Source of the DNA: JACJXF01 sp964349045
Lineage (GTDB): Bacteria > Bacteroidota > Bacteroidia > Bacteroidales > GCA-2748055
Assembly: GCA_964349045.1 (NCBI GenBank)
Contig: CAYGFI010000061.1
Location: 1-24,342 of the forward strand
Reading direction: 5' to 3'
Length of the DNA: 24,342 nt
The position numbers and the translations under genes were made by a program. Within the stretch, counting starts at the first letter, position 1. Each line of letters starts with the position of its first letter. Positions 1 through 8,560 of the stretch are shown one piece after another. The notes under the pieces are model-generated. The model saw only the letters and a program-made list of their open reading frames with translations. It ran no database searches and was not told the DNA's origin.

Positions 1-139
1 GAATATAACTACAATAACATTTTATTTAAAAATCAAGTGTTTTTTGTGTTTTTTTATTAGAATCTTTTTCACAATCTTAGCTAAAGAAAACCCCATTTCA
101 CTTTTTTATTAATTAACCAAAAAATAAATCATAAAAAGA

Positions 140-1561
140 ATGCACCAACTTGTTTGGAATAATTGTCTTAAGGTTATTAAAGATAATGTGCCCTCAATTA
201 GTTATCGAACATGGTTTGAACCCATTGTTCCATTAAAGCTGGAAAGCAGCATATTAACCATACAGGTCCCCAGTCCGTTCTTTTACGAATATCTTGAAGA
301 GCAATACATCGATATTCTGAAAAAAGTTTTGCGTAAGGAGTTAGGCGCTGATGCCCGGCTTGAGTACAGTGTTGTTATGCAGAATAATAATTTCAATGAG
401 AACAAACCTTATACGGTTAAATTTCCGGCAAGAAACTCAAAAGAAATTAAAAATAAGCCCGTTCCGGTTCCTATTGATCCGGAGGAGGCCACTATCAGAA
501 ATCCTTTTGTGATTCCCGGTATCAAAAAACTAAACATCGATCCGCGATTAAATCCCTCTTATTCGTTTAATAATTTTGTAGAGGGAGAGTGTAACCGTCT
601 TGCCCGTTCAGCTGGTTTTGCTGTATCAAATAATCCGGGTGGTACTGCTTTTAATCCTTTATTAATTTACGGGGATTCGGGACTTGGAAAAACCCATCTC
701 GCTCAGGCTATTGGAATTGAAGTAAAGGAGAAGTTCCCCGAAAAGACTGTGCTATACGTTAATGCAAATAAATTTCAGACTCAGTTTGTTGATTCGGTAA
801 GAAATAACAATAAGAATGATTTCCTCCATTTTTACCAGATGATTGATGTACTCATCATCGATGATGTACATGAATTTGCCGGAAAAGAAAAAACTCAGGA
901 TACATTCTTCCATATATTTAATCATCTGCATCAATCTGGTAAACAACTTGTTCTTACTTCCGACAAGCCACCGGTGGAACTACAGGGCCTGGAGCAAAGG
1001 TTGCTCTCCAGATTTAAATGGGGGCTATCAGCTGATTTGCAGCCTCCCGACTTTGAAACAAGAATTGCTATCCTGCAGAAAAAGATATATAATGATGGAA
1101 TTGAAATGCCGGAAGAAGTAATTGAATATATTGCTACTCACATTTCTGATAATATACGTGAACTTGAAGGCGCATTAATTTCCCTTCTTGCACAATCTAC
1201 TCTGAACAAAAAGGAGATTACACTCGATCTGGCTCACGAAATGATTGATAAGCTAATTAAAAATACCAAGAGAGAGATTTCCATTGACTATATTCAAAAA
1301 GTGGTTTGTAATTACTTTAACATTGCAGTTGACCAGCTTCAGTCGAAAACCAGGAAGCGCGAAATTGTACAGGCACGGCAAGTTGCGATGTTTTTTTCCA
1401 AGACACTTACAAAGGCCTCACTGGCTAATATTGGTTCTCAAATTGGAGGAAAGGACCACGCAACAGTGCTGCATGCCTGTAAGACTGTAAATAACCTTCT
1501 GGAGACCGATAAGAGATTCCGTTTGCAGGTTGATGAAATCGAGAAAAAACTTAAAATATAA
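140..1561 (+). CDS. dnaA: Chromosomal replication initiator protein DnaA
   Basis: DnaA is the AAA+ ATPase that binds DnaA boxes and melts the replication origin. The 473-residue product has all the parts: an N-terminal domain I (about 1-75), a short linker (about 80-135), a Walker A motif GDSGLGKT at 178-185, a Walker B with paired Asp at 241-242, a sensor-II-like NIRELEGAL stretch near 338, and the C-terminal helix-turn-helix signature GGKDHAT at 436-442. The ATG at 140 starts immediately at the conserved domain I helix. The 139 bases upstream are very AT-rich. I see no Shine-Dalgarno sequence there, as is normal in Bacteroidota, and no convincing cluster of DnaA boxes, so I do not call an origin. 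A strong terminator follows the gene, so it is probably monocistronic. Identification is near certain. Confidence 0.98.
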   Translation: MHQLVWNNCLKVIKDNVPSISYRTWFEPIVPLKLESSILTIQVPSPFFYEYLEEQYIDILKKVLRKELGADARLEYSVVMQNNNFNENKPYTVKFPARNSKEIKNKPVPVPIDPEEATIRNPFVIPGIKKLNIDPRLNPSYSFNNFVEGECNRLARSAGFAVSNNPGGTAFNPLLIYGDSGLGKTHLAQAIGIEVKEKFPEKTVLYVNANKFQTQFVDSVRNNNKNDFLHFYQMIDVLIIDDVHEFAGKEKTQDTFFHIFNHLHQSGKQLVLTSDKPPVELQGLEQRLLSRFKWGLSADLQPPDFETRIAILQKKIYNDGIEMPEEVIEYIATHISDNIRELEGALISLLAQSTLNKKEITLDLAHEMIDKLIKNTKREISIDYIQKVVCNYFNIAVDQLQSKTRKREIVQARQVAMFFSKTLTKASLANIGSQIGGKDHATVLHACKTVNNLLETDKRFRLQVDEIEKKLKI

Positions 1562-1573
1562 TTAACATCATTT

Positions 1574-1602
1574 AACAGGTTCTTTGGAACCTGTTTTTTT
1601 TT
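1574..1602 (+). terminator. Intrinsic terminator of dnaA
   Basis: A perfect 9-bp inverted repeat (AACAGGTTC at 1574-1582 and GAACCTGTT at 1587-1595) encloses the 4-base loop TTTG and runs into an unbroken T tract to 1602. It begins 12 bases after the dnaA stop codon and ends 20 bases before the next start codon, so it should separate dnaA transcription from the yigZ-type gene. Confidence 0.88.
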
Positions 1603-1621
1603 AATTAGCATCGGGTAAATT

Positions 1622-2233
1622 ATGGAAGCAGACAGTTTTTTATCGATAGAAAAGCCTTCCGAAGGACTTTATAAAGAAAAAGGATCCCGGTTCCTTGCAT
1701 TTGCCTTTCCTGTTGAAAATGAAATTGAAATCCAAAAATTTCTTGATCATATACGCAAACAATATCACGATGCGCGTCATCATTGTTACGCGTGGAGACT
1801 GGGAACAGACCTTAATCGTTTTCGTACTCATGATGACAGGGAACCAACCAATTCAGCTGGAAAACCCATACTTGGACAAATTCAATCTTTTCAACTTACA
1901 AATGTACTTGTTGTTGTTGTTCGATATTTTGGAGGTACCCTACTGGGAGTTGGCGGATTAGTTCAGGCTTATAAATCGGCTTCCATGGAGGCCTTAAAAA
2001 ATGCAAGTATTATTAAAAAATATGTTTTCGTAACATACAAGCTAAAATTCCGGTACGAAGATATGAATCTGGTGATGAAAGTTTTGAAAGATATGGGCCT
2101 GCAGCATTGGGAGCAAAAATTTGAGCTCAATTGCGAACTTATTCTGAAAGTCAGAACATCGGAAGAAAAAAACCTGACAGATTCTTTTCGTCACGAAAGT
2201 TCAGTGAGAATGCAGATTTTATCTGATGTTTGA
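1622..2233 (+). CDS. yigZ: YigZ/IMPACT family protein (UPF0029)
   Basis: This 203-residue protein matches the bacterial YigZ/IMPACT family in length and layout. An N-terminal UPF0029 domain (about 10-120) carries the family signature VRYFGGTLLGVGGL at 100-113 and the preceding HHCYAWRLG at 53-61. A C-terminal DUF1949-like ferredoxin fold (about 135-203) follows. Eukaryotic IMPACT regulates the Gcn2 kinase; the bacterial role is unclear, and a link to translation or nucleic-acid binding is only suggested for the family. The usual DDGEPSGTAG stretch reads DDREPTNSAG at 71-80, so a normally conserved Gly is Arg. The gene sits alone between the dnaA terminator and pyrB. The family call is firm, the function is not. 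Confidence 0.93.
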   Translation: MEADSFLSIEKPSEGLYKEKGSRFLAFAFPVENEIEIQKFLDHIRKQYHDARHHCYAWRLGTDLNRFRTHDDREPTNSAGKPILGQIQSFQLTNVLVVVVRYFGGTLLGVGGLVQAYKSASMEALKNASIIKKYVFVTYKLKFRYEDMNLVMKVLKDMGLQHWEQKFELNCELILKVRTSEEKNLTDSFRHESSVRMQILSDV

Positions 2234-2313
2234 AAAGTTTTTTGTAACATATGAACATTGTATTATTGTGAGCTCATTGATTTGTAACTTTATACACAAA
2301 TAATTGACTTTAT

Positions 2314-3222
2314 ATGAAAAACAGAAGCCTGGTATCCATAAGCGATTATAGCAAAGCAGAATACCTGAAAATTCTTGATCTGGCAGAAGATTTTGAGAAA
2401 AATCCCCGTCAGGAAATATTAAAGGGGCATGTGGTTGCAACCCTTTTTTTTGAACCATCTACCCGGACAAGGCTAAGCTTTGAAAGTGCTGTAAACAGGC
2501 TTGGGGGCAGGGTTCTTGGATTTGCTGATACCAATTCTACAAGCTCAACCAAGGGTGAGACACTGAGAGATACCATAAAAATGGTTTGCAGCTATGCCGA
2601 TCTGATAGTTATGCGTCACCCTCTTGAAGGAAGCGCCCGTTTTGCCAGTGAAATATCCAGTGTGCCGGTTATTAATGCAGGCGACGGAGCTAATCAGCAT
2701 CCTACACAGACATTGCTCGATATGTATTCCATCCGGAAAACCCAGGGAACATTGGAAAATCTGAATATTTTTATGGTGGGTGACCTAAAATACGGAAGGA
2801 CAGTGCATTCCCTGCTCATGGCCATGTCACAATTTAATACTACATTTTACTTTATTTCCCCCGATGAACTGAAAATGCCCGATGAATACAAACGCTATCT
2901 TAAAAATTTGGGCTTAAATTATTATGAATTTAAAGATTTTACTGATATCATTAACCAGGCGGATATTATTTACATGACACGCGTACAAAAAGAACGGTTT
3001 TCAGATCCAATTGAATACGAAAGAACAAAAAATGCCTATATCCTTAGAAATCAAATGCTCAAAGAATCCAAACCCAATGTAAAAATTTTACATCCTCTGC
3101 CACGTGTGAATGAAATACATCTGGATGTTGACAGTAACGAAAAAGCATATTACTTTACTCAGGCTCTGAATGGAGTGTTCGTGCGACAGGCAATTATCAG
3201 TTTAATTCTTGGTTTGAATTAA
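2314..3222 (+). CDS. pyrB: Aspartate carbamoyltransferase catalytic subunit
   Basis: PyrB condenses carbamoyl phosphate and aspartate to N-carbamoyl aspartate, the committed step of pyrimidine synthesis, in the cytoplasm. The 302-residue product has the carbamoyl-phosphate loop STRT at 49-52, the partner Lys at 80 in STKGET, the HPTQT motif at 129-133 and HPLPR at 260-264. Length is typical. The regulatory subunit gene pyrI follows after 12 bases, so the enzyme is probably the allosteric c6r6 type. In the 80-bp upstream gap there is TAACTTTA at 2285-2292, one base from the Bacteroidota -7 consensus TAnnTTTG. It has a TTG 16 bases upstream, a slightly short spacer, so this is only a weak promoter candidate. 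Confidence 0.97.
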   Translation: MKNRSLVSISDYSKAEYLKILDLAEDFEKNPRQEILKGHVVATLFFEPSTRTRLSFESAVNRLGGRVLGFADTNSTSSTKGETLRDTIKMVCSYADLIVMRHPLEGSARFASEISSVPVINAGDGANQHPTQTLLDMYSIRKTQGTLENLNIFMVGDLKYGRTVHSLLMAMSQFNTTFYFISPDELKMPDEYKRYLKNLGLNYYEFKDFTDIINQADIIYMTRVQKERFSDPIEYERTKNAYILRNQMLKESKPNVKILHPLPRVNEIHLDVDSNEKAYYFTQALNGVFVRQAIISLILGLN

Positions 3223-3234
3223 AATTCTACCGAC

Positions 3235-3693
3235 ATGAAAGACATAAAACATCTTGTGGTAAGCGCTATTAAGGATGGTACAGTAATCGACCATATTCCC
3301 GCTAAAGACCTTTTTAAGGTAATTTCAATTCTTGGACTCGACCATATTGAAAATCAGGTTACTTTCGGATCTAATCTTGACAGTAAAAAGCTCGGTAAAA
3401 AAGCTATTATCAAAATTTCCGGCTTATTCTTCCGGAATGAGGACATAAATAAAATTGCTTTGGTCGCTCCTGAAGCCAAACTAAATATTATTAAAAATTA
3501 CAACGTCGTTGAAAAAAAAGTTGTTGAGGTCCCCGACAATATTACAGGTATAGCAAAATGTGTGAATCCCAAATGTATTACCAATAACGAAGAAATAGTA
3601 ACACGGTTTACTGTCGTTGATAAGAAAAGGGTAATATTAAAATGCTATTATTGCGAAAAAATTACCGATCAGGATAACATGAGGATTATTTAG
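3235..3693 (+). CDS. pyrI: Aspartate carbamoyltransferase regulatory subunit
   Basis: PyrI is the regulatory chain of aspartate transcarbamoylase. It binds CTP/ATP through its N-terminal domain and docks on PyrB through a zinc-binding C-terminal domain. The 152-residue protein has the four zinc-ligand cysteines at 109, 114, 137 and 140, in the CxxxxC...CxxC spacing of the family. It starts 12 bases after pyrB on the same strand, so the two form an operon. Its stop codon overlaps by 4 bases with the stop codon of the convergent DUF4293 gene, leaving no room for a separate intergenic terminator. Confidence 0.97.
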   Translation: MKDIKHLVVSAIKDGTVIDHIPAKDLFKVISILGLDHIENQVTFGSNLDSKKLGKKAIIKISGLFFRNEDINKIALVAPEAKLNIIKNYNVVEKKVVEVPDNITGIAKCVNPKCITNNEEIVTRFTVVDKKRVILKCYYCEKITDQDNMRII

Positions 3694-4154
3694 CGAATCC
3701 TGTCATAAGAACGTACCAGATTTTCGTCTTTCTGAATTGCCTTCAATGCGAGGTAATTAAGAATTATTGCAATCATAGGGCAAACAATTGGCCAAAGGAA
3801 TACGCTTTTCAGCCCATCTGAACTGCTTATTGAATATTTTGTGATATAATATATCAATCCCACTAATCCAAACATCAGGATTATATTGAAAATGCAAAGG
3901 CGAATCTGAATGAATCGTCTTTTATACAAGAAGATTGTTAATACTTCGATACATACGATTATTGATAGAAGAACTGTAATTGGCCAGGTTGACAGAGGTG
4001 TAAATAAATCATCATTTACAGAAATTATGTGATGATTCCAAAGCGTCAGGTAAAGTTTGTTTGAAATAATGATTTGCGCAAGCGGGTTTGAAAACATTAA
4101 TACCATAAGGAAGGCTGCAATAACCAGGTAAATAGTTTGAATCCTTTGTATCAT
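3690..4154 (-). CDS. DUF4293 family four-helix membrane protein
   Basis: The 154-residue protein begins MIQRIQTIYL, the characteristic opening of DUF4293 proteins, which are confined to Bacteroidota. Four hydrophobic segments are visible (about 8-28, 56-76, 87-105 and 117-139), with short polar loops and an Arg-rich tail (SYDRIR), so it is an inner-membrane protein with both ends probably cytoplasmic. No catalytic motif is visible and the family has no established function. It is convergent with pyrI, overlapping it by 4 bases, and divergent from the nucleoside phosphorylase across a 164-bp region that holds a perfect inverted repeat. Confidence 0.88.
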   Translation of the reverse strand: MIQRIQTIYLVIAAFLMVLMFSNPLAQIIISNKLYLTLWNHHIISVNDDLFTPLSTWPITVLLSIIVCIEVLTIFLYKRRFIQIRLCIFNIILMFGLVGLIYYITKYSISSSDGLKSVFLWPIVCPMIAIILNYLALKAIQKDENLVRSYDRIR

Positions 4155-4268
4155 ATTATCAACTTTAAAAAATAAATTAATTCAATTAGTAAAGCTTTCA
4201 TTCCTGAAAACAAAACCGGAATTAAACTGAGTGTTGAAAAGTTCTATATCTGCGTAATACATTCCGGA

Positions 4269-4297
4269 GTTGCACTACAAAATTAGTCGTAATTTTG
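4269..4297 (+). promoter_or_regulatory. Candidate Bacteroidota-type promoter for the nucleoside phosphorylase gene
   Basis: TAATTTTG at 4290-4297 is an exact match to the Bacteroidota -7 consensus TAnnTTTG. A GTTG at 4269-4272, close to the -33 TTTG element, lies 17 bases upstream. The predicted start of transcription would fall roughly 7 bases after the element, leaving a short leader before the ATG at 4319. The -7 element is also the right arm of a perfect inverted repeat (4278-4297). The call rests on consensus matching only. Confidence 0.5.
4278..4297. repeat. Perfect 8-bp inverted repeat with 4-base centre
   Basis: CAAAATTA (4278-4285), GTCG, TAATTTTG (4290-4297) forms a perfect inverted repeat in the region between the divergent DUF4293 and phosphorylase genes. 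Each arm reads as TAnnTTTG on its own outward strand, so the repeat could be a pair of divergent -7 elements or an operator that covers the forward promoter. There is no obvious -33 element for the minus direction. Confidence 0.6.
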
Positions 4298-4318
4298 GGA
4301 TATTAAAACCCATTAATA

Positions 4319-5197
4319 ATGCACGATAAAAAACTTGCTGCCTCAGAATTAGTGTTAAATGAAGATGGCAGTATATATCACTTGCATCTCAGGCCTGAAA
4401 ATATTGGGAAAAAGATAATTCTTGTGGGTGACCCGGGAAGGGTTGAGAAAGTATCTTGCTTTTTCGATAGCATTGATTTTCGGATGGCTAACAGGGAGTT
4501 CATTACTCACACCGGGTATTATAAAGGGAGCAGAATAACTGCAATCTCTACAGGTATTGGTATCGGAAATATTGATATCGTTATGAATGAGTTGGATGCA
4601 CTGATAAATATCGACCTCGAAAAAAGAACACCTGTCAATAATCCCATGAAACTGCAGTTGATCAGGATTGGAACATCCGGTGGATTGCAGGAAGAACTTG
4701 AACCGGGTTCTTTTATACTGTCACGGATGGCATGTGGATTCGATGGACTTATTCATTACTACCGGGATGGAGAAACAGTCTGTGATAAGGAAATGGAACA
4801 TTTGTTTATAAATCATACTTCCTGGGGTAACAGAAGACCTGTTCCGTATTTTGTTAAATCATCGGATGAATTATTCAATAAACTTAACAAAAAAGTTTTT
4901 AGTGGTATTACATTAACATCGCCCGGTTTTTATGGACCACAAGGAAGAATGCTCAGACTCCCGGTAATTGATCCGGAATTAAATAATAAAATACAAAGCT
5001 TTTCATTAAATGGTATGAAAATAATGAATTACGAGATGGAAAGCTCAGCTCTTTTTGCGCTATCGAAACTTTTGGGTCATGAATCTGTTACTATTTGCGC
5101 TGTGATCGCCAACAGGATCAGTAAAAAATTCATACAGAATTATGAGCATGTAATAGATAGCCTGTTAAAATATACCCTGGATAGTGTTTGCGAATAA
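4319..5197 (+). CDS. Nucleoside phosphorylase (uridine/purine phosphorylase-like)
   Basis: The 292-residue protein belongs to the PNP/UDP nucleoside phosphorylase superfamily, which splits nucleosides with phosphate into base and ribose-1-phosphate for salvage. Visible signatures are GDPGR at 37-41 (phosphate binding), GIGIGN at 79-84, RIGTSGG at 116-122, FYGPQGR at 204-210 (base-side loop) and YEMES at 238-242 (ribose binding). The FYGPQGR loop and overall layout lean towards uridine phosphorylase, but substrate cannot be fixed from sequence alone. A SirB1-like gene follows with its ATG 7 bases after the stop, so the two are probably co-transcribed. A promoter-like element lies just upstream. 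Confidence 0.9.
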   Translation: MHDKKLAASELVLNEDGSIYHLHLRPENIGKKIILVGDPGRVEKVSCFFDSIDFRMANREFITHTGYYKGSRITAISTGIGIGNIDIVMNELDALINIDLEKRTPVNNPMKLQLIRIGTSGGLQEELEPGSFILSRMACGFDGLIHYYRDGETVCDKEMEHLFINHTSWGNRRPVPYFVKSSDELFNKLNKKVFSGITLTSPGFYGPQGRMLRLPVIDPELNNKIQSFSLNGMKIMNYEMESSALFALSKLLGHESVTICAVIANRISKKFIQNYEHVIDSLLKYTLDSVCE

Positions 5198-5204
5198 TCC
5201 CTTA

Positions 5205-6065
5205 ATGAAAGACAACGAAATTATATCTCTCATCCGGTTATTGGAAGATAATGACACCACGATTTCCGGAATCATCACCCAAAAACTTCTTGAAAAAGGT
5301 GTGGACGCCATTCCTGATCTTGAAAGAGCCTGGGAAAATTCTTTAAACCCGGGTGTGCAGTTTAAAATTGAAGAAATTGTTCATATAATTCAGTTTAAAC
5401 AGACTAAAGGTGACATCAGGCATTGGATAAACCAGGGCTTTGGGAATTTGCTTTATGGCGCATTTCTGGTAGCAAAATATCAATATCCGGATTTGCAGTT
5501 TTCTTTAATTGAGGAAGAAATTGAAAAGATTCGTCGTTCTGTCTGGGTAGAGTTTCATTATAATCTCACAGCTCTTGAAAAAGTCAGAATCATGAATCAT
5601 ATCTTTTTCGCGGTTAATAAATTCAGTGGGAATACTACCAATTATTATTCACCGGGGAATTCTTTTATCAACCAGGTGTTGGAAACAAAAAAGGGTAATC
5701 CAATTACGCTGTCGATTTTATATGCTGCCGTGGCTCAAAAGCTTGACCTGCCCATTTATGGAGTTAACCTTCCATTAAATTATATTCTGGCTTACGTACT
5801 CCCCTCTTATATTGATGATCCGGACGGTATTCTTTTTTACATTAATCCTTATAATAATGGTAATGTATTAAACAGGAAGGAAATAGATTTTTTCCTTTCT
5901 GAGCAAAAGCTGGAACAAAAACCTGATTATTACAGACCTTGTACCAACCGGGTAACCATAGAAAGGATGTTCAGAAACTTACTGTTTTCTTTTGAAAAAA
6001 TGGGGCAGGAAGCGAAATCTGCTGAAATTACTGAGATACTGGAACTCTTCCTCCCGACGGATTAA
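5205..6065 (+). CDS. SirB1/transglutaminase-like protein (Transglut_core2 type)
   Basis: The ATG at 5205, 7 bases after the phosphorylase stop codon, is preferred over an in-frame GTG at 5184 that would overlap that gene; it gives 286 residues. The N-terminal half (about 1-120) is helical and HEAT-like. The core at 160-200 has the family pattern KKGNPITLSILYAAVAQKL followed by LPIYGVNLP. SirB1-type proteins lack the usual transglutaminase cysteine, and their biochemical role is not established. Family members normally have a His after NLP (as in LPQHF or LPGHF); here the stretch reads NLPLNYIL with Asn192 at that position, so any His-dependent activity may be lost. Neighbours give no strong functional hint. 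Confidence 0.85.
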   Translation: MKDNEIISLIRLLEDNDTTISGIITQKLLEKGVDAIPDLERAWENSLNPGVQFKIEEIVHIIQFKQTKGDIRHWINQGFGNLLYGAFLVAKYQYPDLQFSLIEEEIEKIRRSVWVEFHYNLTALEKVRIMNHIFFAVNKFSGNTTNYYSPGNSFINQVLETKKGNPITLSILYAAVAQKLDLPIYGVNLPLNYILAYVLPSYIDDPDGILFYINPYNNGNVLNRKEIDFFLSEQKLEQKPDYYRPCTNRVTIERMFRNLLFSFEKMGQEAKSAEITEILELFLPTD

Positions 6066-6238
6066 TTTAGTTCAACTATTTTGAAACATATTCCGGGTTC
6101 CCGGTAATGATTAAATTTCAATAGTCTTCACTTTAGGGTTGTTCATAAATTATGAAATCATCTCACATTAAATGATTAGATTTCATTTGTTCATAATCCT
6201 CAGGTAATCGAAATAAAGAAGCAAGTATTCCTTATATT
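6066..6238. other. Intergenic region between convergent genes with weak hairpins
   Basis: This AT-rich stretch separates the stop codons of the SirB1-like gene and the minus-strand GH10. It holds a short GC-rich inverted repeat CCGGG-TT-CCCGG at 6093-6104. A nested AT-rich inverted repeat also lies at about 6149-6197 (ATTATGAA pairing with TTCATAAT, and GAAATC pairing with GATTTC). Neither is followed by a proper T tract on either strand, so a bidirectional terminator role is possible but weakly supported. No small gene is evident. Confidence 0.3.
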
Positions 6239-8560
6239 CTATTTCAACAGGATTTTCTGAACATTAACTACATTTCTTGCATCAGTTAGTCTGATCAGGT
6301 AAAACCCTCTGTTAAAACCACTAACATCCAGGTCAAAAATCTCAGATACAGATTCCTGATGAAATACTTCTATTCCTAAAATATTGAAAATAGCCAAATT
6401 ATAGGGTGCCGTTTGAGAAACAACACTGATATTGTCGCTCGCTGGGTTGGGATATACTTTTAGCGAATTGTTATTCAACTGAGGAATACCTACAGTTGAA
6501 ACAGGATTAGCAACAGGCTCCGGGCCAAAAGGTCCGGCTTTACTATTATCGGATGCTGCCAGATTTCCAGGGAAGTACGAGACAGAAATATATTCGCCCT
6601 GAGTAACATTTGCGCTTAAAGAAAGGATAACAACATTCGGGTTGTTATTGTCAATCTGAGCTCCCTCAATTCCAATCTGCTTATTTGAAAAGAATTTAAA
6701 ATCGCTTCTTCTAAGTGAACTGGTCTCAATAGGTTTATCAAACAGAAGGCTGATTTCGTTATCTCCAATTAATCCGGTCTCAACTAACAGAGGTCCCTTA
6801 AGAACTGCATCATTTTCGTACAAAATAAAAACTGAATCTGCATTTGCTTTTATACAAGGAACTGTAAATATTTTCACCGTATCGTTAAACTCTACTTCAA
6901 TGTTATAATTCCCATAATATGCGTCGAACGCAAGATTATCTCCAGAAACTATTTCTTTATCGAAATTAGTTGCCCATTTAACTTTTGTGAAGTACCATAA
7001 GGTATCTGCAGCAAGCTTTGGTTTACGGTTTGAATCGAAAAAACCCGTGTTTTCGCGCCATGCACCGGCGTCGTCAAGTCCCCAGCTTATCATTCCTGTA
7101 ATTGAAGGATGAGAAAATGCAACCGTAAGCACTTTAATGAAATCGGCCGCCTGTTCTTTCTGACTCAGATTGCCGCCATAGTCATATTCGGTAAACTTTA
7201 TTGGCAAACCGGCTTCAGCTACTATATTTACGTTTTTAACCAACTCATCAACATTGGGTCTGCAACAATCCCAAAAGTGAGCCTGCATTCCAACCCCGGT
7301 TACTGGTCCGCCCATTTCTTTAATTTTTAAAATCAAATCGCGGTATTTTGTCGCGTCCCCCCAGTTATATTCAACATTATACTCGTTGATATACAATTCG
7401 GCATCGGGATCAGCGGAACGTGCCCACTTGAAACAATTCCAATTGATAGAATCACCCACAACTGACGACAAATACTTAGCATGCAAAGGTTCATTCATAA
7501 CATCGTATTCTTTTATAATTCCCTTGTAACGGCTTACATCGCGAATCACTCTCATCTTGCATGTATCAGTTATTGCCGCAGGTGTAGGCAAATCTTTTAC
7601 CCATCGGGGCATTTCATGATCGCCTGTATACTCGTAAGCCCCCCAGAGCAAGGTATGCGCCCTGAGTTCCCAACCCACTTTTTGCGTCCAGCGTACAGCA
7701 TTTTCGAAATTTGTATAGTTTGGTTCTTTGTGTTGTGCCTGAATTCCACTCCATTTGAATGAATTACCTGAGACCCCATAATTAAAATATTTATACATGG
7801 CTGCCTTCATCCATTGTTCCTTGCTTGCTACTGTATTAACATCGGGATCGAAATACCCTTCTTCACTAGAATATTCATTACCCCCGGAAGTAATTAATGC
7901 AGCTCCGCCGCAGTTAATGCGTATTACATTATCTCCGTCCGCCTCCTCCAGCACAATTCCCTTTATTGAAGCATTATCGCGTGATGCAATCAGCTCAATA
8001 CTTATTAGATTTTTTGTTGCAGTTACTCTGATAGTGGTGTCTATGGCAATATTCTTTCCTCCGGCTGCAGTAAACACATCAAAATTTTTAAGAAACAACT
8101 CACCATCAACCATAACATCAAACAAACGGGAATTGCTTGTTCCAAAATATATTTCAGCAAATTTTAAAGTGAGTTTGTATTCCCTGCCAATTTCAACAGG
8201 TAAAACATACGAAAGGTAATTATTCCAACGTTCGCTTTTGTATATTTCAGCATCGGTCGTGGCCTGCACAACATTAGTTGTGCTATAACTGCTTCCCATG
8301 CTGACACTGCCTTCATAAAAATCAAAAGCGATCCCAAAAGGGAATTCGTGCTTTGCCATACGAACTGATACATTGCCAGCATAAGGTTCCCCGTCCTTAT
8401 CAATTATTCTAATCCCAAAAGAACCTTTCCGCAATGTATCGATGCGTTGCTGTGAGTTATTATACCAGGTTGCATACGACTGCGCCTGAGATTTAACAGG
8501 AAGAAAAGTGAATATTATAAAAAGCAAACAGATAAAAACTTCCTTTTTTCTTGGTTGCAT
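6239..8560 (-). CDS. Secreted multidomain GH10 endo-1,4-beta-xylanase with malectin-like insert and type IX sorting domain
   Basis: This endo-xylanase cleaves internal beta-1,4 bonds of xylan outside the cell. A signal peptide (1-27, ending KSQAQS) is followed by the start of the GH10 region (about 40-85). A malectin-like insertion (about 86-240) comes next, then the GH10 barrel (to about 530) with acid/base Glu357 in DVMNEP and nucleophile Glu458 in KFTEYD. Beta-rich, Ig-like sequence (about 540-690) follows, and a C-terminal Por sorting domain (about 700-773) with VYPNPASDNISV. The sorting domain means export by the type IX system to the surface or medium. The insert appears circularly permuted: its INCGG motif (216-220) comes at the end rather than the beginning. 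The gene diverges from the xylan operon across a 279-bp region. Confidence 0.93.
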   Translation of the reverse strand: MQPRKKEVFICLLFIIFTFLPVKSQAQSYATWYNNSQQRIDTLRKGSFGIRIIDKDGEPYAGNVSVRMAKHEFPFGIAFDFYEGSVSMGSSYSTTNVVQATTDAEIYKSERWNNYLSYVLPVEIGREYKLTLKFAEIYFGTSNSRLFDVMVDGELFLKNFDVFTAAGGKNIAIDTTIRVTATKNLISIELIASRDNASIKGIVLEEADGDNVIRINCGGAALITSGGNEYSSEEGYFDPDVNTVASKEQWMKAAMYKYFNYGVSGNSFKWSGIQAQHKEPNYTNFENAVRWTQKVGWELRAHTLLWGAYEYTGDHEMPRWVKDLPTPAAITDTCKMRVIRDVSRYKGIIKEYDVMNEPLHAKYLSSVVGDSINWNCFKWARSADPDAELYINEYNVEYNWGDATKYRDLILKIKEMGGPVTGVGMQAHFWDCCRPNVDELVKNVNIVAEAGLPIKFTEYDYGGNLSQKEQAADFIKVLTVAFSHPSITGMISWGLDDAGAWRENTGFFDSNRKPKLAADTLWYFTKVKWATNFDKEIVSGDNLAFDAYYGNYNIEVEFNDTVKIFTVPCIKANADSVFILYENDAVLKGPLLVETGLIGDNEISLLFDKPIETSSLRRSDFKFFSNKQIGIEGAQIDNNNPNVVILSLSANVTQGEYISVSYFPGNLAASDNSKAGPFGPEPVANPVSTVGIPQLNNNSLKVYPNPASDNISVVSQTAPYNLAIFNILGIEVFHQESVSEIFDLDVSGFNRGFYLIRLTDARNVVNVQKILLK

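Noticed and set aside
1..139. Possible replication origin upstream of dnaA
   Set aside because: The stretch is AT-rich but I found no cluster of TTATCCACA-like boxes, and dnaA does not mark the origin in all Bacteroidota.
7797..8219. 140-codon open frame on the plus strand inside the GH10 gene
   Set aside because: It is antisense to a well-supported xylanase, has no recognisable motif and reads as low-complexity Ser/Ile-rich sequence.
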